From assembly GCF_002090135.1 (NCBI RefSeq), contig NZ_BBRL01000006.1, positions 62,001-126,000 of the forward strand: a DNA stretch of 64,000 nt, read 5' to 3'. Of the stretch, positions 1 to 9,389 are shown one piece after another (the first letter of the stretch is position 1; each line of letters opens with the position of its first letter). A program made the position numbers and the translations under genes. This DNA is from Demequina sp. NBRC 110055 (GTDB lineage: Bacteria; Actinomycetota; Actinomycetes; Actinomycetales; Demequinaceae). A model generated the notes under the pieces. It had not been told where the DNA came from. It saw nothing but the letters and a program-made list of their open reading frames with translations, and searched no databases.

Positions 1-259
1 TGGCCTCTTCGTACAGTTGCGCCTTCGTGCGGCCGCCGGGACCGTGGCCCGAGCGCTTGCCGCCGCGATGCCCGCTCGAAACGTCGTTCGTGGACGTCGT
101 GGACGCCTGCTCCGACTCCCCCGCGCGGGCCCGCTCCTTGTTGACCGTGCGGGCGGCGATCTCCTCCGCCTCGTCGCGGCTTGCTCCGGCATCGAGCTTG
201 CTGTCGCGAATGTGCTCGTACTGACGTTCTCGCTTCTTGCTCCAGGCCTCCTGCGGCAT
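1..259 (-). CDS. Plasmid-stabilisation/KGG-type small hydrophilic protein, 3' end cut by window edge
   Basis: The minus strand from the ATG at 259 reads without stop to the window edge (86 residues). A strong ribosome binding site (GGAGGTGAG) precedes the ATG. The sequence starts MPQEAWSKKRERQYEHIRD, has EEIAARTVNKERARAGE in the middle, and reaches a GGKRSGHGPGGRTKAQLYE-like glycine/lysine segment. This is the signature of the small charged proteins annotated as 'plasmid stabilization protein' in many actinobacteria and proteobacteria. Their biochemical role is unknown and the name is historical. No transmembrane segment is visible. Only a few C-terminal residues should be missing. Family assignment is confident; function is not. 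Confidence 0.8.
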   Translation of the reverse strand, partial: MPQEAWSKKRERQYEHIRDSKLDAGASRDEAEEIAARTVNKERARAGESEQASTTSTNDVSSGHRGGKRSGHGPGGRTKAQLYEEA

Positions 260-321
260 GGCGCTCACCTCCGTCGGTCGGTTGCGTCGAGCGTCAACGC
301 ACCTCCACACGCAGGTGTTCC

Positions 322-358
322 CGAGGACGGCCGATGCCACACGCATCGGCCGTCCTCG
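322..358. terminator. Perfect hairpin built from an inverted pair of the GGCCGATGC repeat
   Basis: A 16-bp perfect stem (322-337 with 343-358) with the loop CACAC lies just after the stop of the esterase gene that ends at 382 on the minus strand. The stem contains GGCCGATGC and its complement. There is no T-run, so it is either a Rho-independent terminator of the U-poor actinobacterial kind or a paired repeat with another role. Confidence 0.6.
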
Positions 359-381
359 ACCTCCCCGACGTACGGGTCGGG

Positions 382-2070
382 TTAGTAGGTGAGGATGTAG
401 TACGGGTCGTACGTGGCGATGATCTCCTCGATCCGCGTGCGCGCCTCGTCGGACAGGCCGGCGTCGCCGGTGACGGACTCGAAGGCGTAGACGGCGATGT
501 TGCCGTACTTGTGGCCGGCGTCCTCGGGCACGCCCTGAGACAGGATCAGGTCAATCACGCCCTGGAAGGCCGTGACCCCGGGGATCCAGAACATGTCGTC
601 GCTGACCATCGGAGAGCGCTGTCGGTCGCGCAGCCATTCGGGGTGTGACCAGATCACCGAGGGGCCGATCCACACGATGGGGTCGTCGCCGTGCTGCAGG
701 TAAGCGATATGCGGCTCGTTCCACTGTCCGTCGAGCGCCTCGAGGTCGCCGCGCTGTTCGGCCCACCGAATGTTCTCGCCTTCGTCGAGGACGGGCCGGA
801 AGATCGGCGAGCCCGCGTCGCGGCGCGCGTTCAGGTCCTTCCACAGCGCCGTGAAACTCGGCGTGCCCGCGAGGACGGCGCCGTCGGTCTGGGTGAGGAG
901 GTCCTCCTCGGTGTCGAAGGCGGCGTTCATGCCGTACGAGCCGAGCGACAGGCCATAGACGGTGAGTTCCGGGCGGGAGTCCTCGGGCAGCTCCGACCAC
1001 CATGCGTAGACGGCGTCGAAGAGGGCCGAGGTGCCCTCCGGCGCAAGCTCGGGGGTCAGCAGCGCCGAAACGGGGCTCGGGGTAGACCCGTACTGCATCG
1101 TCACGAGTGCGGTGTCGCCGGCGTGAAGATACTCGAAGCCGTCGATCGCCGCGGGATCGAGCCAGCCGGTGCCCGTGGTGCCCGCGACCAACAACTGGGA
1201 GCGTTCGGCCGCGCCGGTGCGCTCGAGCTCGGCCACCGCCAACTGCGCGCGCTCCTCGACGGTGCCGGGCGAGTTGATGCCGACGTAGATGCGGATGGGT
1301 TCGGTGGCCTCGAGGTCGGTCACCGCAGCGATCTCCTCGACGGTGGGGCCGTCGCCCACGATCTTCACGCCTGCTTGGCCCACGTCCTCCCACTTGACGA
1401 GGCTGTCGGGGCTGCCCGAGCGCAGCGCGCTGGTGGGCTGCGCAAACGCGGGGTCGTAGTTGTTGTTGCGCTGGTTATACAAGCCCGTGAGGAGCAGGGA
1501 CAGCACAGTGGTGCCGACCGCGACGATGACGATGACGCCGAGAGTGGTGGCCAGTCCGGCGCTGAGGCTCACCGCCGCGGGCCGCGCTCCCGCGTCGCGA
1601 CGCGAGACGGCGGACACGGCGCGTGCCGCCCACGGTCGCAGGCGGTTGTGCAGGCGGCGGATGCCGCGGCCGATGCCCATGCCGAGCCACACGCCGAGCA
1701 GCGCCGCGATCAGTCCGGCGAGCCACTGGATCCCGTCCGCGTCGGGAAGGCCGACGGCCTCGCGCACGTCGTTTTGCCAGCGCACGCCCAGGGGCAGCAC
1801 CGCCAGGAACGCGAGGAGCGTGGCGACGGCGACGATCCAGCCGGGGGCGGACGCGTCCCAGCGCACCCGGCCGCCGGTCACGAGCCGCAGCACGCGCCAC
1901 GTCAACACGCCGAATCCGTACCCGACGGCGAATGACAGACCGGTGACGAGCCCCTGGCCCCACGACGGGCGCGGCAGCAGCGAGGGCGTCAGTGACAGGA
2001 CCACGAAGAAGACACCGAAGGCCGAGCCGACGACGTCAAGGCGACGGATACCCCACGAAAGCATGCGCAC
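382..2070 (-). CDS. Membrane-anchored alpha/beta hydrolase (Abhydrolase_9 family)
   Basis: 562 residues. The N-terminal third holds about four to five hydrophobic segments (for example VVGSAFGVFFVVLSL and the stretch ending in VLSLLLTGL), followed by an extracytoplasmic alpha/beta-hydrolase domain. The nucleophile elbow is GLSLG at about residue 371-375, in VYGLSLGSYG. This matches the actinobacterial Abhydrolase_9_N plus Abhydrolase_9 architecture; such proteins are presumed lipid or cell-envelope esterases, substrate unknown. I place the start at the GTG at 2070 because TACTGT lies exactly 6 nt upstream (leaderless pattern); ATG 2064 is the alternative. It lies 37 bp downstream of putA on the same strand but seems to have its own promoter. 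Confidence 0.78.
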   Translation of the reverse strand: MRMLSWGIRRLDVVGSAFGVFFVVLSLTPSLLPRPSWGQGLVTGLSFAVGYGFGVLTWRVLRLVTGGRVRWDASAPGWIVAVATLLAFLAVLPLGVRWQNDVREAVGLPDADGIQWLAGLIAALLGVWLGMGIGRGIRRLHNRLRPWAARAVSAVSRRDAGARPAAVSLSAGLATTLGVIVIVAVGTTVLSLLLTGLYNQRNNNYDPAFAQPTSALRSGSPDSLVKWEDVGQAGVKIVGDGPTVEEIAAVTDLEATEPIRIYVGINSPGTVEERAQLAVAELERTGAAERSQLLVAGTTGTGWLDPAAIDGFEYLHAGDTALVTMQYGSTPSPVSALLTPELAPEGTSALFDAVYAWWSELPEDSRPELTVYGLSLGSYGMNAAFDTEEDLLTQTDGAVLAGTPSFTALWKDLNARRDAGSPIFRPVLDEGENIRWAEQRGDLEALDGQWNEPHIAYLQHGDDPIVWIGPSVIWSHPEWLRDRQRSPMVSDDMFWIPGVTAFQGVIDLILSQGVPEDAGHKYGNIAVYAFESVTGDAGLSDEARTRIEEIIATYDPYYILTY

Positions 2071-2076
2071 GGCGCC

Positions 2077-2082
2077 ACAGTA
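2077..2082 (-). promoter_or_regulatory. -10 element TACTGT, leaderless promoter of the esterase gene
   Basis: TACTGT followed by 6 nt and the GTG start at 2070. It sits in the 37-bp gap after putA. Confidence 0.5.
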
Positions 2083-2107
2083 GCGGGTCGCCCCTCGTGT
2101 CCACCGG

Positions 2108-5100
2108 CTAACCGCGCGCGGCGCCGAGCGCGCCCGTGGTGACGTCGTGAGCGACCCGTGCGCTGGTCGCCAAGGGAGTGCCGTAGCGATGCGCGAGGAT
2201 GGAGACGGCCTGCTCGCGCAGGAACGGCAGCATCTCGAGCCACGCGCCGGTGGGCTCGTCCGCATACACCGCGAGGTCGGCGTGGCCGATGAGTCCGTCC
2301 TCGACGGCGCCCACCGCCCGAAGACGGCCGTGGGCCGTCCCCCTCTCGCGGGCGGCGTCGCCGTCCTCCACCACGCAGGTCACGCCCGCGACGTTCAGGC
2401 GCGCCGCGAGATCGTCTCCGATGGCCGATGCCGTACTCACCGTCGCGTGCTCCGTCACCGCCAGCGCGGCGGCCACCACCCGCACGAGCGCGTCCGCATC
2501 GTGCCCGTCCCAGCGGATCGGGGTGTCGACGGGCGTGTGGCGCAGCACGTTGTACTCCGAGGCCAAGGCACTCGGGTCGTGCCCCACACCCAGCTCCGTT
2601 GCCCACGCGTGCGCGTCGCGCGCGGCGGCGTCGCGAACCCACGCCGCCGCGTCGGCCGTCAACGCGGCCACCTGGCCCGTCGGGGTGGCCGCCCCCTCCT
2701 TAGGTGCGACGGACGGGGAGCCGGCCACCGCATCGGCCGATCGCACCCACCCGGTGAGCGAGGCCACGTAGTGGGGCCCGCCAGCCTTGACGGTGGTCCC
2801 CACGACGGAGCGCTTCCAGCCGCCGAAGGGCTGGCGCTGCACAATCGCGCCGGTGGTGCCGCGGTTGACGTAGACGTTGCCGGCCTGGACGCCGGAGAGC
2901 CACGTGCGGATCTCCTCCTCGTCAAGGCTGTGGAGCCCGGCGGTGAGGCCGTAGTCGACGGCGTTCTGGACGGCGAGTGCCTCCTCGAGCGTGTCGACCC
3001 GCATGATGCCCAGGACGGGGCCGAAGCACTCGGTGAGGTGGAACCACGAGCCGGGCTGCACCCAGCCGCGCACGCCGGGGGTCCACAGGTCGGCCTCGAT
3101 CTCGCGGGGCTCCACCCACCAGGACTCGCCCGGCTCGAGGGTCGTGAGCGCGCGGCGCAGCTTGCCAGAGGGAGGGAGGATCACGGGGCCCATCTGGGTG
3201 GCCGGGTCGCTGCCGCGGCCCACCATGAGGGACGTGGCGGCGTCGATCAGTTGGCCGCGCAGGCGCTCGGAGTCCGCGGCGGATCCCACGAGGATCGCGA
3301 GCGACGCCGCGGAGCACTTCTGCCCGGCGTGCCCGAAGGCGGACTGGACGAGGTCGCGCACCGCGAGGTCTACGTCGGCGCTGGGAGTGATGACCATCGC
3401 GTTCTTGCCGCTGGTCTCGGCGCGCAGGTCGAGCCCTGGCCGGGTGTCGAGGAACCGCTGCGCCGTCTCGTAGGCGCCGGTGAGGATGACCTGGTCGATG
3501 CGCTCGTCGCCGATGAGCTGGTCTCCCAGGACCTCGGGGTCGATGTCCAGGAGCATGACGAGGTCGGCTGGGACACCGGCCTCGGTGAGCAGTTCGCGGA
3601 TGACGGCCCCGCAGCGGGCGGCCTCCTCAGCGGGCTTGAGGATGACGGCGCTGCCGGCGGCGAGGGCGGCGAGGGTGGAGCCCAGCGGGATCGCGACCGG
3701 GAAGTTCCACGGCGGAGTGACGAGCGTCAGGGTGCGGGGCTGGGGCGTCGCGCCCTCGATGGCATCCAGGCGCTCGGCGCTCATGGCGTAGTAGCGCGCG
3801 AAGTCGATCGCCTCCGAGACCTCGGGGTCGGACTGCTCGAGGGTCTTGCCGCACTCGTCCGCCATGACCTCGTGGAGGACGTCGCGGTGGCTCTCTACGG
3901 TGTCGGCGACGGCGCGGAGCAGGCTTACCCGCTCGGAGGCGGGGACGGCGCCCCATGCCTTGCCTGCGGCGTGAGCCGTGGCGATGGCCGCGTCGAGCGC
4001 GGAGGGGTCCTCCACGCGTGCCGCGGCAAGCGTCTGAGCCCCTGCTTCGGTGGCGGGGTCGGCGGCGCGGGCGAGGGCCGCGCGTCCGGCGTCGCGCACC
4101 TCGGGCACCGCGGGGTCCGAGTCGGACGTGTTGACGAATCCGTCGTGCGCGGCGCGGCGCCGCTCCTCGCCGCGTCCGCGCTCGCGGGCGGGCAGGCCCC
4201 TCGAGGCCATAAGGGAGCGACGGAAGGCCCGCTCCTGGGCCACGAAGGCGGTGTCGCCATCGGCCAGGTCCCCGGCATCGGCCAAGAAGTTGCCAGGGCT
4301 CGCGACTTCTTCCAGGCGGCGGGCCAGGTAGGCCAGGGCCACGTCGAAGTCGCCTGGAGCGACGGCGGGCGTGTAGAGCCTCACACCGCCCATGTCGTTC
4401 GCGACGGTCGCGGCAAGACCGGGTGCCATGCCCAGCAGCATCTCCAGGTCGACGCCCTCGGTGATGCCGCGTTCGGCGCAGCGGATGCGGGTCAGGGCGA
4501 TGTCGAAGAGATTGTGCCCGGCGACGCCCACCCGCAGGCTCGGGAGGCTGTCGGGGTCGAGGGCGCGATCAAGCAGACGCTTGTAATGCGCGTCCGAGAG
4601 CACCTTCGAGTCCCACGTCGCGAGACGCCAACCGTGTTGCTCTGCCTCGATGCGTTCCATCGAGAGGTTGGCGCCCTTGACGATGCGCACCTTGAGAGGC
4701 GCTCCCCCGTTCTTCACTCGCGAGCGCGCGAGACGCTGAATTTCCTCGAGCGCCGCGAGCGAGTCGGGCAGATAGGCCTGGAGGACGATGCCCATGGGAA
4801 GGCCTCGCAGCTCCTCGCGCGCCGTCAGGTCGCGGAACACCGCAAGCGTGAGGTCGAGGTCGCGGTACTCCTCCATGTCGAGATTGATGAACACGCCGCC
4901 GTGGGACAGCGCGGTGCGGTACATCGGCAGGAGTTCGTCGACCACCGCGGCGACGGCCTCGTCGAAGGCCCACACGGGGTGGGGCGCCACCGCGGCGGAG
5001 ACCTTGATGGAGACGTAGTCGACGTCGGGGTGCTTGATGAGCGCGGTGGTGCGCTCCACGCGGCGGCGCGCCTCGGCCTTGCCGAGCACGGCCTCGCCCA

Positions 5101-5548
5101 GCAAATTGAGGTTGACCTCGGCGCCGTGACGGCGCACATGTGCGAGCGCAGGCCCCAACTTGTCGGGGCGGGCATCCACCACCAGGTGGCCCACCATGGC
5201 CCGCACCACGGCGCGCGCGACGGCGACGGTGGGGCGGGGCGCGATGCGGCTTGCCGCGCCGCCGAGCGTCAGCGCAGGTCGCAGGCCCGCGGGCATGTCG
5301 CGCGGTGCGATGGCGACCGCCGCCCTCAGCCCCGCGGCGGCCACACGCGCGTCCTCTGGGCGCATAAGTCCATCGAGCAACGCGGTGAGGAAGCCCAGGC
5401 CACCCTCCCGGCGCAGCATGTCCTCCATGAGGCGTGCCGCGGCGCCGCCACGCTCGCCGTAGGAGTCGGCGAGCCAGGTGCGCACCTGCGCAATCGCGGC
5501 ATCGGCCTCCGTGCTGGAGGCGCGCGTCGTCATCGTGTCCGGGGTCAT
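2108..5548 (-). CDS. putA: Bifunctional proline dehydrogenase / L-glutamate-gamma-semialdehyde dehydrogenase
   Basis: 1146 residues, oxidising proline to glutamate in two steps. The proline dehydrogenase barrel covers about residues 60-445, with VSIKVSA, IVKGANLSMERIEAEQHG (around 290) and GVAGHNLFDIA. The aldehyde dehydrogenase domain covers about 500-970, with ILKPAEEA, ETSGKNAMV (catalytic Glu near 709) and FGHAGQKCSAAS (catalytic Cys near 744). A C-terminal stretch of about 170 residues has no motif I can name. There is no N-terminal DNA-binding domain like the enterobacterial ribbon-helix-helix, so regulation probably comes from the divergent LysR-type gene, 83 bp away. Start at ATG 5548; a second ATG five codons in is possible. 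No clear ribosome binding site is seen. Confidence 0.93.
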   Translation of the reverse strand: MTPDTMTTRASSTEADAAIAQVRTWLADSYGERGGAAARLMEDMLRREGGLGFLTALLDGLMRPEDARVAAAGLRAAVAIAPRDMPAGLRPALTLGGAASRIAPRPTVAVARAVVRAMVGHLVVDARPDKLGPALAHVRRHGAEVNLNLLGEAVLGKAEARRRVERTTALIKHPDVDYVSIKVSAAVAPHPVWAFDEAVAAVVDELLPMYRTALSHGGVFINLDMEEYRDLDLTLAVFRDLTAREELRGLPMGIVLQAYLPDSLAALEEIQRLARSRVKNGGAPLKVRIVKGANLSMERIEAEQHGWRLATWDSKVLSDAHYKRLLDRALDPDSLPSLRVGVAGHNLFDIALTRIRCAERGITEGVDLEMLLGMAPGLAATVANDMGGVRLYTPAVAPGDFDVALAYLARRLEEVASPGNFLADAGDLADGDTAFVAQERAFRRSLMASRGLPARERGRGEERRRAAHDGFVNTSDSDPAVPEVRDAGRAALARAADPATEAGAQTLAAARVEDPSALDAAIATAHAAGKAWGAVPASERVSLLRAVADTVESHRDVLHEVMADECGKTLEQSDPEVSEAIDFARYYAMSAERLDAIEGATPQPRTLTLVTPPWNFPVAIPLGSTLAALAAGSAVILKPAEEAARCGAVIRELLTEAGVPADLVMLLDIDPEVLGDQLIGDERIDQVILTGAYETAQRFLDTRPGLDLRAETSGKNAMVITPSADVDLAVRDLVQSAFGHAGQKCSAASLAILVGSAADSERLRGQLIDAATSLMVGRGSDPATQMGPVILPPSGKLRRALTTLEPGESWWVEPREIEADLWTPGVRGWVQPGSWFHLTECFGPVLGIMRVDTLEEALAVQNAVDYGLTAGLHSLDEEEIRTWLSGVQAGNVYVNRGTTGAIVQRQPFGGWKRSVVGTTVKAGGPHYVASLTGWVRSADAVAGSPSVAPKEGAATPTGQVAALTADAAAWVRDAAARDAHAWATELGVGHDPSALASEYNVLRHTPVDTPIRWDGHDADALVRVVAAALAVTEHATVSTASAIGDDLAARLNVAGVTCVVEDGDAARERGTAHGRLRAVGAVEDGLIGHADLAVYADEPTGAWLEMLPFLREQAVSILAHRYGTPLATSARVAHDVTTGALGAARG

Positions 5549-5631
5549 AGCGATCAGTGTGCGACCTCGTCTGGCATTAGCACTAGCGCGGCATTCTGCA
5601 GGATTTGATTCAGCGATGCTTAACTGTGGAG

Positions 5632-6528
5632 ATGTACGACGCGACGCAGTTGAGGACCCTCAGGGAGTTTGCCGTGCGCGGCACGCTCCAAGAGACGGCC
5701 GATGCGCTGGGCTACACCCCGTCCGCCGTCTCCCAGCAGCTCGCGGCGCTCACCCGCGAGGCCGGCACGGCGCTGACGCGGCGCGTGGGACGTCGCTTGG
5801 TCCTGACCTCCGCGGGCGCCGCCCTCGCCCGCGCCGCCGAGGACGTCCTCGCGGCGCTTGAGCGTGCCCGCGCCGACGTGGCGGCGACGCAGGACTCCCC
5901 GCACGGCACCGTCAGGATGGCGATCTTCCAGTCCGCGGCCCTCGCGCTCATGCCACGCACCCTGTCCATGCTGGCAGAGACGACCCCCGAGGTGCGGGTC
6001 GAGATCACCCAGGCGGAACCCGCACAGGCACTCGAGGACACCTGGGCCCGTGAATATGACCTGGTGGTAGCCGAGGAGTACCCGCACCACAGCGCGCCTC
6101 ACCACCCCGAACTGGTGCGCGAGACGCTGGTGCGCGACGAGATCCAGGTGGCATCGGCCGCCTTCGCGCCCGTGGCCAGTGTGGCCGCTGCCGCGGCCCT
6201 CCCCTGGGTCATGGAGCCGACCGGGGCGGCCTCCCGCCACTTCGCCGAGCAAACCTGTCGCGTGGCCGGGTTCGAGCCGGACGTGAGGTTTCAGACCGCC
6301 GACCTGCAGACGCACATGGCGCTGATCTCCGCAGGGCATGCGGTGGCCTTGATGCCGGGCCTCATGACGAGCACCGCACCGCAGTCCGTGGCGCTGTCTC
6401 CTCTTGATACGCCCGCATTCCGGACCGTGTTCGCCGCGCTACGTGTCTCCTCGCGCACCGATCCGGCCGTCACCGCCGTCCTCGACGCACTCAGGCGCGG
6501 CGCGCGCGATCTGCGGGAAGCGACCTGA
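5632..6528 (+). CDS. LysR-family transcriptional regulator, probable putA regulator
   Basis: 298 residues. The N-terminal winged helix-turn-helix reads LREFAVRGTLQETADALGYTPSAVSQQLAAL, typical of LysR proteins of the ArgP/LysG side of the family, followed by a periplasmic-binding-like effector domain (about residues 85-295). It diverges from putA, so control of proline catabolism is the simplest inference. ATG 5632 gives the usual short LysR N-terminus; GTG 5626 and TTG 5605 lie upstream in frame. The 3' end overlaps the convergent membrane-protein gene by 38 bp. Confidence 0.85.
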   Translation: MYDATQLRTLREFAVRGTLQETADALGYTPSAVSQQLAALTREAGTALTRRVGRRLVLTSAGAALARAAEDVLAALERARADVAATQDSPHGTVRMAIFQSAALALMPRTLSMLAETTPEVRVEITQAEPAQALEDTWAREYDLVVAEEYPHHSAPHHPELVRETLVRDEIQVASAAFAPVASVAAAAALPWVMEPTGAASRHFAEQTCRVAGFEPDVRFQTADLQTHMALISAGHAVALMPGLMTSTAPQSVALSPLDTPAFRTVFAALRVSSRTDPAVTAVLDALRRGARDLREAT

Positions 6529-7294
6529 CCAGCGCCGTTCCTCCCGCGGCCGCCGCTGGCATCATCGCCACCACGCCGCCCGGGATGAGGAACACCAGGA
6601 AGACGGCCGCACCAAAGCCCACGGCGCGGGCGCGGTGGCCACGGAGGGCTCGCCGACGCTGAGCCAGCGACACGATGCCGCGCCGGCTGAGCGGATACGA
6701 CGTCAGTTCGAGCGTCAGCAACCAGCCTCCCAGTCCGGCAGACAGCGCGAAGGCCGATGCCGTCCCGACCACAGGGATCAACCCCACCAGCAGCGCGACG
6801 AGGCCCAGCGGCACGGTCAGGAGCAGCAACCGCGCCCACTCGGCGATGCCGCGCAGGGCGGCGCGCCACCAGGGTTCGGGGTCCTCGCCCTCGAGAGCTG
6901 GGTCGTGGGCGTCGAGCTCGCGCGAGATGCGCTCGAAGAAGGGCTGGCCCACGAGCAGCGCCAGCGCGGTGAACGTGTAGATCGAGATCAGGGCGGCGGC
7001 GCCGACGACGGCGACGGCGACCAGCAGGCGCAGCGCACCATGCGGGAACGAGCCCGGCTCGAACGCTAGGTCAGCGGTCCACGTGCCCAGGGGGAACGCC
7101 CCCGCGAGGGCCGCCACCACCACGAATCCCAGGATGACGGCGGACAGCGCGGCGGGAAGGAGTCCCCATGCCATCGTGCGCGGCGCGGTGCGCCAGGTGG
7201 CGAGCCCGCGTACCAGCATGCGCGCGCCGATCGCGGCCTCCTTGATGGCCGAGCCTGCGGCGGCGATGGGAACGACCGGTGAGACAAGCGCCAT
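6491..7294 (-). CDS. EI24-domain membrane protein (CysZ/Etoposide-induced 2.4 family)
   Basis: 267 residues with several hydrophobic helices: LLPAALSAVILGFVVVAALAG near residue 45, two around 90-120, and a pair around 170-200. The opening IKEAAIGARMLVRGLATW and the overall layout fit PF07264 (EI24). CysZ members take up sulfate, but many actinobacterial members are uncharacterised, and no cysteine-biosynthesis gene is nearby. The ATG at 7294 is preceded by TAGCAT with a 6-nt gap, so the mRNA is probably leaderless. Confidence 0.75.
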   Translation of the reverse strand: MALVSPVVPIAAAGSAIKEAAIGARMLVRGLATWRTAPRTMAWGLLPAALSAVILGFVVVAALAGAFPLGTWTADLAFEPGSFPHGALRLLVAVAVVGAAALISIYTFTALALLVGQPFFERISRELDAHDPALEGEDPEPWWRAALRGIAEWARLLLLTVPLGLVALLVGLIPVVGTASAFALSAGLGGWLLTLELTSYPLSRRGIVSLAQRRRALRGHRARAVGFGAAVFLVFLIPGGVVAMMPAAAAGGTALVRSLPADRARRA

Positions 7295-7300
7295 GGCGCG

Positions 7301-7306
7301 ATGCTA
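7301..7306 (-). promoter_or_regulatory. -10 element TAGCAT, leaderless promoter of the EI24 gene
   Basis: TAGCAT, then 6 nt, then the ATG at 7294 on the minus strand. Confidence 0.55.
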
Positions 7307-7368
7307 GCGGTGGGGCTCCTGCATCGGCCCTATGCTGGCGCGACACCCACCCCACGAGGAGGCCGCGC

Positions 7369-8808
7369 GTGTCCGATGTCCTGCTGACCGATGCCCGCCT
7401 GCCGGGCTCGCCCACCACCACGCGCCTGCTGCTGCGCGACGGCGTGCTTGCCGACCCCACGACGGCGGGCGCCGATGCTCAGCGCATCTCGCTCGAGGGC
7501 CGCTGGGTCATCCCCGGGCTCTGGGATCAGCACGTGCATTTCACCCAGTGGGCCATCGTGCGCCGTCGACTGGACCTCTCCAGTGCGACGAGCGCTGCCT
7601 TCGCGGCGCAGATCGTGGGCGCGCGACTGCTCGCCGAACTCGACGTCCCTGCGGCGCTGATCGGCAACGGCTATCGCGACGCGCTGTGGGAGGACGAACC
7701 CACGGCCGAGCTGCTCGATGAGGTGTCTCCTCACCGACCCGTGGTGTTGCTCTCGGGCGACCTGCACGCGGTATGGGTGAACACGGCGGCACGGTACGCG
7801 TACGGACTGCCGCACGCCGGGGTGTTGCGGGAGGCCGACGCCTTCGACCTCCAAAAGCGCCTGGACCAGGAGGCACCCGGCGACGAGGACGTCGCGATCT
7901 CGGAGGCGGCGGCGGAGGCGGCGGCCTTGGGGCTGGTGGGACTCGTCGACCTCGAGATGGCGCGCAACCTCCACGGCTGGACGCGACGCATGTCGCAGGG
8001 GCTGCGCGCCTTCCGGGTGCGCTCGGGCTTCTACCCCGATGAGTTCGACGAACGGCTCGACATGGGCCTCACCGGGGGCGACGTCATTCCCGACACCGGT
8101 GGGCTGCTGACGGTGGGTCCGCTCAAGGTGCTGACCGACGGCTCGCTCAACACGCGCACGGCGTACTGCCACGAGCCCTACGCCTCCGGCGAATACGGGG
8201 TGCTCAACTACTCCCCCGACGAGACGGTCGCGTTGCTGACTCGGGCCGTCGCGGAGGGCTTCGACGTCGCGGTGCACGCCATCGGCGACGCGGCCGTCAC
8301 GTACGCTCTCGACGCCTTCGCCGCGACCGGCGCGCGCGGCACCATCGAGCACGCCCAATTGGTGCGCGAGGACGACCTGGCGCGGTTTGCGGCGCTCGGG
8401 GTGGTGGCGTCCATGCAGCCTGAGCACCTGTGGGACGACCGCGACGCGTCGGAGAAGATCTGGCCGGGTCGCTCGGGTCGCACCTTCCCCTTTGCGTCCC
8501 TGCGCGATGCCGGGGCCTCCGTGGTGCTCGGCTCCGATGCCCCGGTGTCGCCGCTGAACCCTTGGCGTGCCATCGCGGCCGCGGTGCACCGTAGCGCCGA
8601 CGACCGCGAGCCGTGGCATCCGGAGCAGTCGCTGACGCGCGCGCAGGCGCTTGCCGCCTCGACCGATGGGCGCAGCCTCGCGGTCGGCGAGGCCGCCGAC
8701 ATTGCGGTCCTCGATGCCGATCCGCTGACGTGCGACTACGACGAGCTCCTCGCCATGCCCGTCGCGGCCACGCTCGTGGGCGGACAGTTCACGCATTGGG
8801 CGATCTAG
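7369..8808 (+). CDS. Amidohydrolase, YtcJ-like (amidohydrolase family 3)
   Basis: 479 residues. Metal-binding motifs of the amidohydrolase superfamily run in order: HVH in WDQHVHF (about residue 56), the Lys of LKVLTDGSLNTRTA (about 250), HAIGDAA (302), EHAQL (326) and the Asp of LGSDAPVSP (388). The GSLNTRTA and 'PVSPLNP' segments are typical of YtcJ-like enzymes, which hydrolyse N-acyl or imidazole-type amides; the substrate is unknown. GTG 7369 is chosen because GAGGAGG lies at the right distance upstream. A copy of GCATCGGC lies at 7321, just upstream of the gene. Confidence 0.85.
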   Translation: MSDVLLTDARLPGSPTTTRLLLRDGVLADPTTAGADAQRISLEGRWVIPGLWDQHVHFTQWAIVRRRLDLSSATSAAFAAQIVGARLLAELDVPAALIGNGYRDALWEDEPTAELLDEVSPHRPVVLLSGDLHAVWVNTAARYAYGLPHAGVLREADAFDLQKRLDQEAPGDEDVAISEAAAEAAALGLVGLVDLEMARNLHGWTRRMSQGLRAFRVRSGFYPDEFDERLDMGLTGGDVIPDTGGLLTVGPLKVLTDGSLNTRTAYCHEPYASGEYGVLNYSPDETVALLTRAVAEGFDVAVHAIGDAAVTYALDAFAATGARGTIEHAQLVREDDLARFAALGVVASMQPEHLWDDRDASEKIWPGRSGRTFPFASLRDAGASVVLGSDAPVSPLNPWRAIAAAVHRSADDREPWHPEQSLTRAQALAASTDGRSLAVGEAADIAVLDADPLTCDYDELLAMPVAATLVGGQFTHWAI

Positions 8809-8835
8809 TGAGTTCACTTACTGCTTAACGCGTTA

Positions 8836-8876
8836 ACGGCCGATGCCGTACGCGGGGTGCGTACGACATCGGCCGT
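8836..8876. terminator. Bidirectional hairpin with inverted GGCCGATGC-type repeats between convergent genes
   Basis: ACGGCCGATG-C-CGTACGC (8836-8853) pairs with GCGTACG-A-CATCGGCCGT (8859-8876) around the loop GGGGT, with a single C/A mismatch. It lies between the convergent amidohydrolase and OsmC genes. The outer part of the stem is the repeat described for this window. Confidence 0.7.
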
Positions 8877-8885
8877 CGTGACGCT

Positions 8886-9314
8886 TTAGTCGAGCAGCGT
8901 GGCGCTTTCGAGCGACAGATGGACGCCGCCCAGGGCCTTCGAGATGGGGCAGTTGTCCTTCGCGTCCTCGGCAATCTCGCCGAACTTCACCTGGTCGATG
9001 CCCTCGACGGTGGCGGAGACGGTAAGCACCGAGGAGCGGACACCCTCACCGGGCACAAACGTCACCTCCGCGGTGACGTCGATCTGGGTAGGCGGGGTGC
9101 CGTTCTCTCCGAGCGCGTGAGACAGCGCCATCGAGTAGCACGAGGCGTGAGCGGCGGCGAGGAGCTCCTCGGGCGTCGTGGTGTCGGCCGAGCCCTCGGC
9201 ACGTGCCTTCCAATTGACGCCGACGGTGGCGACTCCCGAGGCCAGAGCGGTGGTACCCGAGCCGTCCGCGAGACCGCCCTTCCACGTCGTCGATGCCTTG
9301 CTGTGCACTGCCAT
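8886..9314 (-). CDS. OsmC-family peroxiredoxin
   Basis: 142 residues, normal for the family. The two redox cysteines are in HASCYSMAL (about residue 56) and DNCPISKAL (about 121), which reduce organic hydroperoxides. The sequence GGLADGSGT and TTPEELLAAAHASC are classic OsmC/Ohr features; the subgroup looks like OsmC rather than Ohr. The start at 9314 has GGAGG 5 nt upstream. Cytoplasmic stress-defence enzyme, transcribed alone and convergent with the amidohydrolase gene. Confidence 0.88.
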   Translation of the reverse strand: MAVHSKASTTWKGGLADGSGTTALASGVATVGVNWKARAEGSADTTTPEELLAAAHASCYSMALSHALGENGTPPTQIDVTAEVTFVPGEGVRSSVLTVSATVEGIDQVKFGEIAEDAKDNCPISKALGGVHLSLESATLLD

Positions 9315-9389
9315 GGTGGCCTCCAAAGGTGGTGTGCGACGGGCCTTCCGTCGCCCTGGCCAGTCAAGCACGCCCGGCATACTGACGCC

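Noticed and set aside
2147..5608. A 1153-codon open frame on the plus strand across putA
   Set aside because: Antisense shadow of the real putA; GC-rich DNA leaves long open frames. Protein composition (His/Gly/Arg-rich) and no family match.
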